Shown: positions 46,432-58,065, counted from the stretch's first letter. The stretch is 64,000 bases of DNA from Typhlomys cinereus (GCA_023101885.1 JALPQD010000044.1:992001-1056000), one strand, 5' to 3'. Notes: generated by a model not told the origin, from the letters alone. Made by a program: numbers and translations.

Positions 46432-48020
46432 CTATTTAACCATACTTTTAATCATTTTTAAAGAAGCAGTTTTTAAGTAAATGTTTTTGGGTAAACACAC
46501 ATGTATTTGCAAGTCAACAAATGTCAACAACCTGTTTTGTACCATGAGAGTCATCAAATGACTATGGGTACTGGCCAATCTGTTTCTCTCAAGATACATC
46601 AGAGAAACATTTGGAAATTACAAGCTATTTATCTTCTCTAAGGACAAAAATAAATATTTACAAAATTGTTGAATCTAAATATACCTTTGATGTTTAGATA
46701 AGTTAGATCTACACATTGTGCTTCTTCTTTGTTTAAAACTATACAGATATCTGTATACCCTTAATTCCTTTAGGACTTCTGTGCTTTGGAAAAGTCTGCC
46801 TTAACCTGTGAATAGTTTAGTGGGTAGTGACAGAGTAAACACCCTAGCAGGAGGTGATATTCTCTTCCTCCTGCATCCCAAGAAACAAATAGAGATTCAG
46901 AAACAGCAATCACTTTGGGAGGGCTGAAGTGGTCCACCTAATAACCTGAAATAAGACAGTGGAACAGAGGACAGAGAAAATCGTACACTGTGAATAGTTT
47001 AGGAGGGGTGGTTACTTCATTCAATCTATTTAGAGACCACTAAAAAACCAGAGACAGTAAGCATCAGCCATGTATCATGGGCTACCATGATTCCCTATGG
47101 CTTTCTCTTTAAAGGATGAAAGCTTTGTTGCTATACATATTAATAGTTAGTTATTGTCATTTTGGAACATTTTCACAAGAAAAGAAATATTGTGTGCCTA
47201 CTCCCTTTAAAAGACCCACAGCTGTGCAGTCATTCCCCCAACCACACAGGTAAGTGCCCCAGAGCCAGCCAGACTTCATTCTCTTAGACCTCATTCTCCT
47301 GAACCCAGCTCTATGGATAAGGATTGTGTGCTCGTGCCTCAGACATTGATAGCACTCATCCTGCTGAGTAGGTAAGACCCAGGCACTGCATCTGTGTTTC
47401 AATACCTTAGTACTCAATGTCACTATAGACATCTGGTTCTGCCAACTCCTAGCAACTGTTGCTCCATGAGCTTATTATGCTCTAGAGACCCACTTTGTGA
47501 CCACTTTGAGAGTAACACTAGGTAACAGAGTTATCTCTACATCCTCTACATGCCTCTACATCCCACAGTGTTCACACAGTAGTGGTTCTATATGTACCTG
47601 CATGCTGTCTCCAGCTTCATGGATGCTTTGTGAGCATGAAGATGTCATACAATGTTACCAACTTAGCTAAAAGTCACCAGTGCCAAGGGTCCGGACTTCC
47701 AAGTCTAGATTGTTCCATGAATACTATCCTCCAAACTTCATGTCTACCCACTTCATAGAAATTGTGAGTCACACACTTAGGCCACTGTTGTCTTAAGTTG
47801 TGCACATGGCATGCACACTAGATCATGACATTTCCTAGGAGACAAAGGAGATAAAGAGAACACTAGAACCTTTGACTCAAGCAAAGTCTCCAAGTGTTGA
47901 TACTCCCAATCTTTACTCTGGTAACCACGATCATCTAAGTCAATGATCTCATCATAATTACAGTGCAATAACCTATGATACAAACTCTAAAAAGTAAAGA
48001 AAAAAATCAATGTATAACTG
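46432..48020. other. Unassigned sequence, repeat-poor
   Basis: No gene or repeat recognised. The minus-strand frame at 47157-47432 (91 codons) has no recognisable domain. A consensus splice donor 9-mer occurs at 47247-47255 but nothing around it supports an exon. Confidence 0.45.
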
Positions 48021-48050
48021 TTACAGGTACTCTATATGTTGCTGATAAAT

Positions 48051-48096
<46 letters not shown>

Positions 48097-48466
48097 CTTA
48101 TGGGAACAAGGGTTTTATTCCATCTTATACTAATTCAATCACAGTTTTTAATCCAGTTTAGCCTGAAAGGTCACACCAACACCAGGGGCCAAGAGAAGTG
48201 GCCACACCATATCCACAGGACCACTGAGAGAGAGACAAACTTCATTTGCCAGATTATTATTTCTGGCCAAGTATACTGAAGTGTAACTAACCTCCTTACC
48301 AGATCCATCCCTCTTGTTCATGTGTCCAGGGATTGACCTCACTTATGGGCTGGGTCACTCCATCAATCAGACAATCTTCTGCAGGTTTGCTCAGGGCTTA
48401 ACTCTTTACTATTGTACCCAGAGCTCAAATCTTCACTTGTCAAGTTAACATATGTATCTAACTATG
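48021..48466 (-). mobile_element. ERVL (MLT2-like) solo LTR, reverse, with (CA)n
   Basis: Reverse copy of the 31879 family: 'gttgctgataaatcc' mirrors its 3' end, then 'aacaagggttttattccatc', 'ggccacaccatatccacagg', 'tcccttgttcatgtgtccag'-like sequence and 'cacttgtcaagttaacatat'. A (CA)n tract, 48052-48095, lies within its 3' terminal region. Confidence 0.72.
48052..48095. repeat. (CA)n microsatellite
   Basis: Pure (CA)n run inside the LTR at 48021-48466. Confidence 0.96.
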
Positions 48467-48897
48467 GCAATAACACTTCAGAAAAGTCAACAATTTACAA
48501 GGTAAGAGAACAAGAGAGTGGGAAAAACTGCAAATTCCCAAAACACAGGAATTTTGGTCTTCACCTACCAATAATTCCCTTGCATGTATTTATGTGTTAA
48601 ATAAAATGGAGTCACTTTATGAATAATTATGCATATACATTGAGTGTAAAGTAATGAAGAAAAACATTCTGTGGAACAAAAATAGTATAGTAGAAGCTAT
48701 ACTTAAATCAGGCAAAAGTGTTTTTACATTGAATGCTACAAAAAGAAAAAGTGCATTAGTTAATAGCAGCATCAAGAAGATATATGGATTTATATTTGTA
48801 AGTATATGTACACACAACTCTCAGTTGCAACAACTGAATATATAAACAAATAGTAATTTAATGGAAGAAATAGAAGGTATTTAAATGTATCATATTC
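48467..48897. other. Unassigned AT-rich sequence
   Basis: No gene or repeat recognised. Confidence 0.4.
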
Positions 48898-49512
48898 TGG
48901 GGCTGGAGAGATGACTCAGAAATTAAAACTTTTGCCTCACAAGCAAAAGGAACTGTGTTCAGATCCCAGATGCCACATAAAAATGCTGAGTGGAGGGGGC
49001 TGGAGAAGTAGCTCAGGGGTTAAGTCTCTGCCTTGCAGGCAGAAGGTCCTGAGTTCGGATTCTAGATCCCACGTATAGACGCCAGGTGGAAGCGGGGCGG
49101 CCTGCATTTCTGGTCCTAGTAGGACGGAGCATGTGAATCCCGGGGCAGAGTAAACAAGGAGGAGGTGGAGGCAGTCCATGGTGGTTCCCAAATTCGTCTG
49201 TGGTTCTACACACACATACATGCATACACCCACACATACATGCACACACACACATACACGCGCACAACTGAATAAATAAAAAAAAATAGAATTTCTTTAA
49301 AAAAAAATGCTGAGTGGAAATGGTGGTGACCGACGACACTTCCAGTCCTGGAAGACTAGGAAATACCAGAGCAAAGCACAGAAGAGGTAGAGCAGTTCAG
49401 GATAGTTCACCCTTGAGCATTCATGGGCACATATAGTGACTTCTACACACAAACACAGAACCATACGCATGCACACATCCACCCCAACGTACACAAAATA
49501 AGTAAAAATATT
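48898..49512 (+). mobile_element. Older B2-like SINE, split by a younger SINE
   Basis: Head 'ctggggctggagagatgact' (48898) through 'ccacataaaaatgctgagtg' (48994), then resumption at 49303 with 'aatggtggtgaccgacgaca', 'aggaaataccagagcaaagc', 'agcagttcaggatagttcac' and a CA-rich tail to about 49512. Type 2 family. Confidence 0.85.
48979..49318 (+). mobile_element. Young B2-headed SINE, copy E, nested (TSD included)
   Basis: The only full-length + copy (48995-49302). The A box 'tagctcagggg' (49009-49019) and B box 'agttcggattc' (49052-49062) match RNA polymerase III internal promoter consensus. The body shares 'gcggcctgcatttctggtcc' and 'ggaggcagtccatggtggtt' with copies A-D. TSD 'aaaaatgctgagtgga' at 48979-48994 and 49303-49318 is exact and belongs to the host SINE. 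Confidence 0.95.
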
Positions 49513-50460
49513 ATAAAATATGTATATGATATTCAGCAATGGACAGATCATTCAGAAAGAAAATCAGTAAGCAAACCTTAGATTTGATAATACTATAATA
49601 CCATAGAACTAATTAATTGAACAGATATACACAAGTATTTTCAAAATGATTTCATTCTTATTCTAGCACACAAGTGTATGTGGGATGCATATAAATAGAT
49701 GTTCATCTGCATACAAATATTGTGCAGATTTTAGTGAAAGTAATATGTTGATCCCTTGTTTTAATACACATTAAATGTACACTAATCCACTCTCTTCCTA
49801 ACACAAAGTCAGGCACCATCCTGTCTGCAACATAGAATAAAATGACTTGATCTTGTTTCACACACATATTTAAATTTCTGTGTGTATACAGAAATTTCAA
49901 AACGAAGGCAACCAAAGTTTATATTCATTCATATATACCTTGTTCTTATTTGACTATAAATTGAAATAAATTAAAATATGACTGATGTATTTCCATTTAA
50001 TAAGAAAACTTTGTGGAAACTCCATTTTAAGCTATTTTTTATTCCTTAAAAGTCTCATACATGAAAACAGTAAATTTGTGATATTTTCACACCTTAATCC
50101 CCAGTCTTGCTTTTGATACTGATGTGTCAAAGCATATTTTATTTCTTATCAAAATCTAAGTCTTGTTGCAGGATATTAACATATGAGTAAGTTCTTCCAT
50201 CAAATATTTGCTTTTGTGATGTTATTGCGATATTTATCAACTTTGCTTCTCTATAAGGAATTTTATCCTGAAAGTAGCAACTGTAATTTCCTGGAAAAGA
50301 TTTTTATCAACAACACTCATCTTGTGATATTTAAGTGCTTTGAATCCTTCAGGAATTCTACACTAACATTGTATAAAAAGTCTTATTACTTCTATTTTCA
50401 TTTTGGATGCTAAAAAAAAAAACAAAAACAAATGTTGCTCCTTGATTAAAAAGTAAAAGG
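49513..50460. other. Unassigned AT-rich sequence
   Basis: No gene or repeat recognised. Confidence 0.4.
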
Positions 50461-51340
50461 AATAATCTAATGTGAGGTAAAAAACAAAATGATTTTATCG
50501 AGATTAATGAAGAGCCGTGAGGTCAGCAGGTAACCTGAGCATGACCGTGAAAGAGGAACAAGCACCCGGGAGAAGAGGCCATATGAACCACCTCCCCGTG
50601 CTGTGCCACGCATGTACTTCAAAGGAGTCATAAACAGGCTGAAGAACTGCGCAGGCCATGGGCTAGTGTCAGTGCCAGGTACCAAGATGTCCTGAGAGAA
50701 GCTTGCTCACTGGAAAGCTCCAAGACATGCTCTGGCTGCTCACCAAGAAGACTGGGGTGGGGGAGGGTGGCCACGAAGTTCATGAAGCTGAGAAGGACAC
50801 AACTGGAAAGCATAGAGGAACAGGAAGAAAACACGGTGCACCTTCCTGTACTCAACATGCCAATAGCAAGAATGGGGGTGGTATACTTGCTAACACACAG
50901 AGCACAAGCACTATTGCATCAAGGAGGGGAAGACCAACAGAACTAAACAACCAAGCAAACTACTGAGCAATCAACCAAGAAAACTCTCTACCTCGTACCT
51001 CGGGGAAGGTCTCAGGTGTAAATTTCTACAGCAATATCAAACACTATAAAGAAAACTCCATTGCCTGAGGAAAGACAAGGAAACTTCCCTGAAGATCAGA
51101 TGCAAATACAGAGCACTTCTGTCAGGGGGAAGAAGGGTAACAATGACAAAACAACTGACCCCACTGGTGAAGCACAGGGGTCCATGGATCTCTCCAGGAC
51201 CAATGACAGAAAGGGATGGGGAGATACTCTCTGCTTCACTGTCACCCCATAGTCCAGTGTGAACCTTCAGATACTGGGAAGCACAGAGAATCATCCTCTG
51301 TGGCAGCTGACTATGATCTGAAGCTGTTTAGAAAAATAAG
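50461..51340. other. Unrecognised GC-richer block, possible retroposed or exonic sequence
   Basis: This ~880-bp block is clearly less AT-rich than its neighbours, carries no interspersed repeat I know and has several mid-length open frames on both strands (50467-50685 -, 50628-50858 -, 50703-50966 +, 51037-51294 -, 51061-51252 +). None resembles a known protein, and the overlap in opposite strands suggests that they are not all real. A degraded processed pseudogene, an ERV internal fragment or a noncoding exon are possible. I see no poly(A) tail or TSD that would settle it. Confidence 0.35.
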
Positions 51341-51343
51341 GAA

Positions 51344-51431
51344 GGGGGTGGGGTGGAGAGGTGGCTCAGGGGTTAAGCTTCTGCCTTGCAGGCGGAAGGT
51401 CCTGAGTTCGGATCCTGGACCCCACGTATAA
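51344..51431 (+). mobile_element. Young SINE head only, 3'-truncated (copy F)
   Basis: 'gggtggagaggtggctcagg' to 'gaccccacgtataaac' is the tRNA-like head of the young SINE, with A box 'tggctcagggg' (51362-51372) and B box 'gagttcggatcc' (51404-51415). The body and tail are absent and no TSD is visible. Confidence 0.88.
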
Positions 51432-51782
51432 ACAAACTCTGGAGACAAATATTTCATTTTAGTTTCTATCATTATTTTACATGCAGTTCAAAGCATATGG
51501 TGCTAAAATTATAAGATATGCATGGCAGCAGGGACTGTGCCTTCGTGAAGAGAAGCATCCTAGTAACAAAGGAATGTTGGATATTTTTGGACTGGAAGGT
51601 ATCTAGAAAGAGGAGGTGCTTAGAACATAAACAGCAAGACAAAAGTAAAGATAAACAAACTCTCTGAAAGGAGGCCAAAGGTATTTCTGAGGGAAGACTG
51701 ACATGACTTATGATCTCATTCTACAAAGGGAACAGCCAGCAAATCTTAAAATAAAATCAAAGCTCCAAGCCCTAAGAAAATC
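51432..51782. other. Unassigned sequence
   Basis: No gene or repeat recognised. Confidence 0.4.
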
Positions 51783-52080
51783 AGGGGCTGGGATATTGCT
51801 TAGTAAGAGCACTTGTTCTGAAAATACGAAAACATGAGTTTGAGTGACCATCACCCAGGTAACATACCAGACCCCAGAATCAGGGGCAGAGGCAACTGGA
51901 TTCCCCAGAGCTCATTGGCCAGCTAGCCTTGCCTAAATGGTGAGCTTCAGAGTCAGGGAGAAGCTGGGTCTCAGCACAGTAAGATGGAAAGGGGAGAGAT
52001 AGAGGAAGACATCTAATGTGCTCTGGCCTCTGTATGTGTGCTCAGTGTGCATGCACAGTGCATATATGTAGCATGCAAAC
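51783..52080 (+). mobile_element. Older B2-like SINE
   Basis: 'aggggctgggatattgctta', 'tgagtttgagtgaccatcac', 'caactggattccccagagct' and 'agaggaagacatctaatgtg' are the type 2/B2 layout; the tail passes into a polypurine tract. Confidence 0.72.
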
Positions 52081-52336
52081 AGAGAGAGATAGAGAGACAG
52101 AGAGAAGGAGTAGGGAGTAGAAGAGAGGAGAAGGGAAGGGAGTGAAAGGAAAGGGAGGGGAAGAGAGAAGGAAGGGGGAGAGGGGAGGAGAGAAGAGAGG
52201 GGGAGAGGAGGAGAGGGGAGGGAAAAGGAAGGGAAAGGAGGGGGGAAGAAGGGAAAGGAGGGGAAGGGAAGGAAGGGAAGGGGAGGGGAGGGGAGGAGAG
52301 AAAGGAGGAGAGACGGGAGAGGAGAAGAGAAGAAAA
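52081..52336. repeat. Polypurine (GGGA/GAGA) tract, ~255 bp
   Basis: Almost pure A/G on the + strand with GAGA, GGAAGG and GGGGAGG units and only rare pyrimidines. It follows the CA-type tail of the SINE at 51783. The long open frames across it on both strands (52013-52534) are artefacts of purine bias. Confidence 0.93.
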
Positions 52337-52988
52337 TTGGTGTTTGTTGAGAGCAGCATCTTCAACTCTCCACAAGGCAGGAGATATACAGAGGGTGCAG
52401 GACAGCAAGCTGTTCTTGCTCCTCTCCTCCTCCCCATCATGGTGCTCCCCAGCTTCCTAAGCACCTGGTATTCCTCTGCATTTGATTTTAAACAACACAC
52501 TCTTGTAGTTACTCTTTTCTTCTCTGGCCCTTGATTTCTATCTTCCTTAGTTTATTCATTTGATTCTGAAAGTTTTACAATCTGAAGACTGCTACCTCTC
52601 CGTACTTCTCTCCCTCCACTTCTCTTTTTCTCTCCTCTCCCCCTTTTTCTTCCCTTACCTCATTTCATAGCCTTTCTGGGTCTATCACCCTGTCTAATGA
52701 AATTATATGTTATGAATTCAAATATATATCTAGCCAAAATGATATTTCTGTACTCCAGACCATCAGACCCCTTACATACTTCACATTTATGCTTGGATAT
52801 CTCATTACTTTATCAAATTCAGGCAACTCGTGACTCAGCTTTCTTTTTCTGAATTTGATTTTTTTTCCTTTTGGCTTTTCTAATCTAAGGAATGGTTTCA
52901 CCATGCACTAATTGGAGATAAAAACCATGATGTCATCTTTCATGCTTGAAAGATAACATGCCTTCTGGTAAAACCAAACTGTCTGAAA
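52337..52988. other. Unassigned sequence
   Basis: Pyrimidine-rich around 52580-52660, otherwise featureless; no gene recognised. Confidence 0.4.
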
Positions 52989-52989
52989 T

Positions 52990-53262
52990 CAAAAGGCAGT
53001 GTGTGTGTGGCATATGCATATGTCAGGGCTTGCACCTCCATGTACACATATGGAGACCAGAAATAATCATCAACTGCTTCCCTGCATCTTTTGCAGCTTT
53101 AGTTTTTGAGAATGTGTTTCTCCTTGAACCTGGAACTTGCCATTTCAGCTAGACTGGCTGGCTAGCGTGTTCTCAGGACACCCTGTCTCCTCGGGATGCC
53201 CAGCTTTTATGTGAGTCTTCAAGATGTTCACTCTTGTCCTCTTGCTTCTGACCCATCTCCCC
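52990..53262 (-). mobile_element. B4-type SINE, reverse orientation
   Basis: 'agtgtgtgtgtggcatatgc' tail, 'tttgagaatgtgtttctcct', 'tgaacctggaacttgccatt', 'tcctcgggatgcccagcttt' and head 'ttctgacccatctccccag' follow the reverse B4 order. Confidence 0.7.
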
Positions 53263-53384
53263 AGTTTCATGTTTTTCCTTAAGTCCAAACACATCAGCTT
53301 AATATTTTGTTTGGTTATCTCATTCTAAAATGATGCTTAGCATCTTCCCCAAACTTGTCATTCCTGTACATCGTTTTCTTGTTG

Positions 53385-53710
53385 TTGTTTTTTGTATATG
53401 TGCATGTGCATGTGTGTGCGTGTGTGTGTATGTGTGCCCATGTATACGCGTGTGTGCGTGTGGTGCGTGTATACAAAAGGGCATATGAGTGAGTATGTGT
53501 GCCTGTGGAGGCCCAAGGTAAAATCTGGCATCAACCTGGATTGTTCTACCTCCCTACTGCTTTGCTCTGGGATTTCCCATGCTCTGTCTTCCAAAACCCA
53601 AAGTATAGACAAGTGCTATTTCTGTCTGCATGTTTTCCATGGGATCTAGGATCCGGTCGCAGGTCCTTTTGCTTGTGAGCATAGGCTTTAACCCTCTAGC
53701 CTTCTTTCTA
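53385..53710 (-). mobile_element. Older B2-like SINE, reverse orientation
   Basis: TG-rich tail at 53392-53500. 'ggcccaaggtaaaatctggc', 'ctgctttgctctgggatttc' and 'ttttccatgggatctaggat' form the body, and the head is 'ggctttaaccctctagcctt'. Mirror of the type 2 family. Confidence 0.7.
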
Positions 53711-55168
53711 GAAGCATCACTTTCATTTGTTAATGGTATTCTGAGTTCACCAACTTTTCTCTGTATTCATTGAACATAACCAAGCCAAAGCCATCATTAT
53801 CTCTTCTTTAGACTATCAGAGTAGATGAATAAATGATCCCATATCTAATTTCTATCTCCTCATCTACATCAAATGTTGTATCAGAGCAACAAAGGTACAC
53901 ACCCTCACACTGTACAGTGCTTCTCTACTGTAATAATATTTTAAGTCTTTAATATATTATATTATATCCTGTTGGACCCTGATCATCCCTCCCACTATTT
54001 GTTTCTCCAATACTACTTCTGTCACATTGGCAAGTTTCCTGTTTCCTCTTGACTTGAAACATTCATGCTTTCTTTGTCAAGAGAACTGTGTTATTAAATA
54101 TCAACTTAGCTATATCCTCCATATCAGGAGCTTGAAAACTAGGCTAGCTTTTGAAGCTCATTCATTCAGGATTTTTTTCATTGCTCTTTCAAAATTGCCA
54201 ATAGTGGTATAATGTTCCAATTATATTATTACTGAATGTCTGAATGTTCTAAAATAATTTCCAATACTGTGCAATCTATCCTTCTTTAATTTTACTTTGG
54301 TCTCTCATGAATCTGGCTTTTATCCCTCCAATTAGTGATATAGGGAGCTGATTGGTACCTGCTGAAGGCATGAATGCATGAGTCCATGATGCAGTTTGTT
54401 CTCAAGATCCAACTTCTTACAGCTGAATTATCAATTCCCTGAAGAAGTTGACTGCCTAGATATGACTTTCTTGCCTTTGCAAAATATGGCTGGTTTCAAC
54501 TTCAGATGTTCACCTAAGAATGTGTGTTATTTGCCTTCTCTCTAAAAGTCTTTGTTCTATGTCTTCATCCTAGGATTTTTGCCTTTTTTTCTCCATTTTG
54601 ACTTGACTTCCTAGTATCCACAATCTGCTCCAACTCTGTGAACAAGATGATTTTTATTTCTTAAGTCTGGAAAGTTCTGTCTCCTCAACCCTATCTGTGA
54701 TCCATTTTCTTGAAATCTGTGGTGACAGACTGATTACTGGAGCTTAGCCAGACACAAAACTGGTTAGTTTGCTAACAATCACAATACATTTGCTGTTGTT
54801 ATTGTCCACTTTTCCTTCTCTGGGGTGATGGGGAATTTGCTAGGCTGTTTATCTGATGGTAAAGGCTGTGGCATTGAATCTGGTATGCAAGTGACTACCA
54901 GGTCTGTGGACAAGCTCTGCCAAGTCTACCCCTCCTGACTGAAGTATATAGCAATGGTCCAGTGCTGAATTCTCAGCGGCTGACAGAGCTGTCTCTCTCC
55001 TTTGCCTACAAACCTGGAGAACTCTCTTGATTAGGAAACTTGCTAATAATTTTAAAATTCTTATAATTAAACAAATCCAGTGTAAAAGTAGAGGATTTCA
55101 TTAAAAATAAATCAAGAAACATTGTTGCTACTTTTTTCAAATGTATCTTCACGACCTTCCTAATGGCA
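53711..55168. other. Unassigned sequence
   Basis: 1.5 kb with no recognisable gene or repeat. Short C/T-rich stretches only. Confidence 0.45.
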
Positions 55169-55341
55169 AGGGAGAGGGAGAGGGAGAGGGAGAGGGAGAG
55201 GGAGAGGGAGAGGGAGAGGGAGAGGGAGAGGGAGAGGGAGAGGGAGAGGGAGAGGGAGAGGGAGAGGAGAGGGAGAGGGAGAGGGAGAGGGAGAGGGAGA
55301 GGGAGAGGGAGAGGGAGAGGGAGAGGGAGAGGGAGAGAGAG
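55169..55341. repeat. (AGGGAG)n hexanucleotide array
   Basis: About 28 units of AGGGAG in pure purine sequence, with one 5-bp unit near 55266 that shifts phase and otherwise no interruption. Gives Arg-Glu, Gly-Glu or Leu-Pro artefact frames. Confidence 0.97.
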
Positions 55342-55394
55342 CAGCATATCCAGTAGTGGAAAGCATAATTTCTTACCCCCTGGGCTTCTTTTTA

Positions 55395-55790
55395 AAAAAA
55401 TTTTTTTTACTCTTTTAGAGTTTAATGCATGAATGTGGTGGGTTTATGTTATTTTTACACCTTAATCTCCAATCCCATTCCCTCTCCTTTCCCTCTTACA
55501 GCCCTTTTTTACTCCCTGCTAGTCCCTCCTCCTTGCATCTCTTTTTACATGTGTGACTTGTGTTTTTTCTGGATAGTTATTGATGGCATGTGCCTTGGCA
55601 CTTTCTGGAACGTGAACCATGTATCAGTGGGTAATACCACTGAAAAAAGCATCCCCCTTCCCATTCTACTCTCCCCCTCTCCCCTTCATCAACATCAACC
55701 CTTAACAGTCTCTCAAGAAGGTTAGAGGCCTCTTGAGACTTTCTCCCCTTCCATATGCACCTGGACTTTAATGCTATACTATGAAGGACT
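55395..55790 (+). mobile_element. Old interspersed repeat of unassigned class (copy 2)
   Basis: Parallels 32485-32905: T-rich start, 'tagagtttaatgcatgaatg', 'ccaatcccattccctctcct', 'gggtaataccactgaaaaaa', 'gcatcccccttcccattcta' and 'aggcctcttgagactttctc'. Confidence 0.45.
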
Positions 55791-56159
55791 GATTAGATGG
55801 AAGATTATGGAAAAATCTTCCACAGAGCACCAGGTCCTACAAACCCCATAAGAACATACCATGTTTAGCATAGACATCATGAGAGGGTAGTAACTACAAA
55901 GTTTATTTACTGACTTACGAATTCTGCCAGATTTGCAGAGGGTTTTTTTTTTTTTTTTGGATCTTGATGACTCAGAAAATATTATCTCCCAATGGGGAAT
56001 CATGTATAAAAATGTAAGATTTCTTTCTGCCAAAAAATGAAACAATACAAACATCTTAGTGATGTGTTTGTAAATTTTTCTCAAATTTTCAATACCACTT
56101 CAGTATTGAGAGGAAAAGAAAATCTCCTAGTTAGAGACTTAAAATAATTTGCTATCAGT
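55791..56159. other. Unassigned sequence
   Basis: Contains a T-run at about 55943-55958; no gene or repeat recognised. Confidence 0.4.
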
Positions 56160-56543
56160 GCTGGTTGTGTTTTGAATGTGAAATGTTCCCCAGAGGTTTA
56201 TGTGCTTGTATCTTTGGTCCTCAGCTAGAGGTACTATTAAAAGGTTGTGGAACTCTTAGAAGCTGCAGCCTTGCTGGGGGAAGAGGACCACTGGGGATGG
56301 GTCTTTAGCTTTTACAGTCCAGTCCACCTGCTGTCTGCTCTCCATTACCATTCTGTCGTGATGTAAACACAGAAGACGTCCATACTGTAAACACCTGCTG
56401 CCAGGAATACAGCTACAACCATGCCTTCACTCCATGATTGACTGTCCTCTCTCAAACTGTAAACCAAAGTGAACTCTACTCTTAAGTTCCTTTTTTGGCA
56501 GGTTTTTCATTCCAGGAGCAAGAGGAATAAAGAACAGAGTATC
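56160..56543 (+). mobile_element. MaLR/ERVL-type solo LTR
   Basis: Good copy of the family at 1-345: 'gtgttttgaatgtgaaatgt', 'gcagccttgctgggggaaga', 'accactggggatgggtcttt', 'caaactgtaaaccaaagtga' and an AATAAA near the end. Confidence 0.8.
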
Positions 56544-57884
56544 AAATGCAGTATGGCCCTATTATACTTTCAAGATGCGAAAATACAGGCAGTCTAAATG
56601 AAAATTCTAGGAAGTCAAAGCCTTGTTTGTGCATACATTATTAAATAGCCACTCAAAGATTGTATGTGCATATGTATCTGAATATGCACAGAATATCATA
56701 TATAACATCATCTACAGGCAAAACTTTTATTATATATGAATTATCAAATAATAATAGGTTAGAAATATGAAGATTTATTTGTGCAGATTGTCCAAAGTGT
56801 TTTAAATGACTTATTAAATATAAAGTTTCAGACAACTTGTAGCAATCTGAGAAGCCTATGCACTCATTCAGCTTATTGATGTCTATTTATAAAGCATAAT
56901 TATAAAATAATTTATAATGAGTCTCACACTACTTTCAGGTTTGAGCATAAAGTGGTTTTGATGGATTCATGCCCGGGCATCTCTGGTACTATCTGCCTGG
57001 AGGTCCCTCTCTGCCCTGGAATAGATGTGTGGAAAATGAATGTATCTACTTTGGTTTATCTGACAAAAATCTTCCAGAAGGTATTTTTGATAGGTATGGA
57101 GTTGCACATTGGAATTCTTTTCAGTGTTTTGAAAAGGTAACTCTTTAAAGCCACAGGTTATATGTGAAGGAAGGAGAGATAAGAACGACATGGGGTTTTT
57201 TCAATTGTCCAGGAAAGCATAAGAAACATAGACACAGAGACCAGTGAACAGATCTGTTCCCCAATCACCTGGTTTTGCCTGATCCATTGGCAACTTATCT
57301 CACAGTTCTCAACTCCTGAGTTACAAGATCTTTCTTGTGACTGCTAGGAAACCGGCTCTTCTGCTTCTGCCATTGCTTCTGCCTTTTGGTTCCCTGCCCT
57401 TTGCTTTCTGCCTGGCTCTTGAACATTCGTATTATCTTCTTACAAAGATTGAAGACAAAGAAATCACTCCTTTCCCTCTTTTATTCTCAGGTATTTTCAA
57501 TCCCTTTAATGATTCCATCTATGATGTATAATTAACTCAATTTTACAATTCACAGACCATTTATTTTTGAGTAACTAATGTGGGTCTCAAACACAGGCAT
57601 CCACAGTTGAACTACTACCTTTCCTCTAGACATTCTCATCCTAGTTAGTTTCCACTCATCTGTTCTCTGATGTCACAGTTTGTATCTTTCCCTGTAGCCA
57701 GTAGCCATTGCTCTACATTCAACCAGTATACATTTTTGTTCGTTTTCACTGCCATTAATGTACTCCAAGCCATCATCATCTATCATCTTTTGTTTTGGCT
57801 GCTGCAATGACCTTCTGAGGATTTTTCCTTGTAATTCACATCAGATCCTAATGTAGTGCCTATGAGAGTTGCATTATTTCCATT
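56544..57884. other. Unassigned sequence
   Basis: No gene or repeat recognised. A pyrimidine-rich patch at 57340-57420 ('ctcttctgcttctgccattg') is not a known element. Confidence 0.42.
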
Positions 57885-57885
57885 T

Positions 57886-58065
57886 CAAGCCAATAAGATG
57901 GCTTAGCAGGTGAAAGTACCTGCATGCAAACTTGGTGACCTGTTCGATCTTCAGGGCCCACATAATAGAAGGTAAAAATTTCCAAAGAATTATTCTGTGA
58001 GCGCCATCCATGCCTGCATCTGATTTCTGTTCCTCTTTTTCAAATTAAAAAAAAGAATTTTTTAA
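57886..58065 (+). mobile_element. B2/B4-type SINE
   Basis: 'gccaataagatggcttagca', 'ggtgaaagtacctgcatgca', 'cctgttcgatcttcagggcc' and 'cacataatagaaggtaaaaa' are a tRNA-like head of rodent B2/B4 type. A-rich end near 58050. Confidence 0.78.

Noticed and set aside
47247..47255. Consensus splice donor CAG|GTAAGT
   Set aside because: A 9-mer like this is expected about once by chance in both strands of 64 kb, and nothing else supports an exon.
49009..49062. Possible tRNA gene from A and B boxes
   Set aside because: The boxes belong to a SINE head; no cloverleaf, anticodon arm or terminator of a functional tRNA.
52013..52534. 130-152-codon frames on both strands
   Set aside because: Polypurine bias removes stop codons; composition is pure repeat and both strands are open at once.
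55006..55432. Long Leu-Pro, Ser-Leu, Arg-Glu and Gly-Glu frames
   Set aside because: Translations of the AGGGAG hexamer array in different frames and strands.
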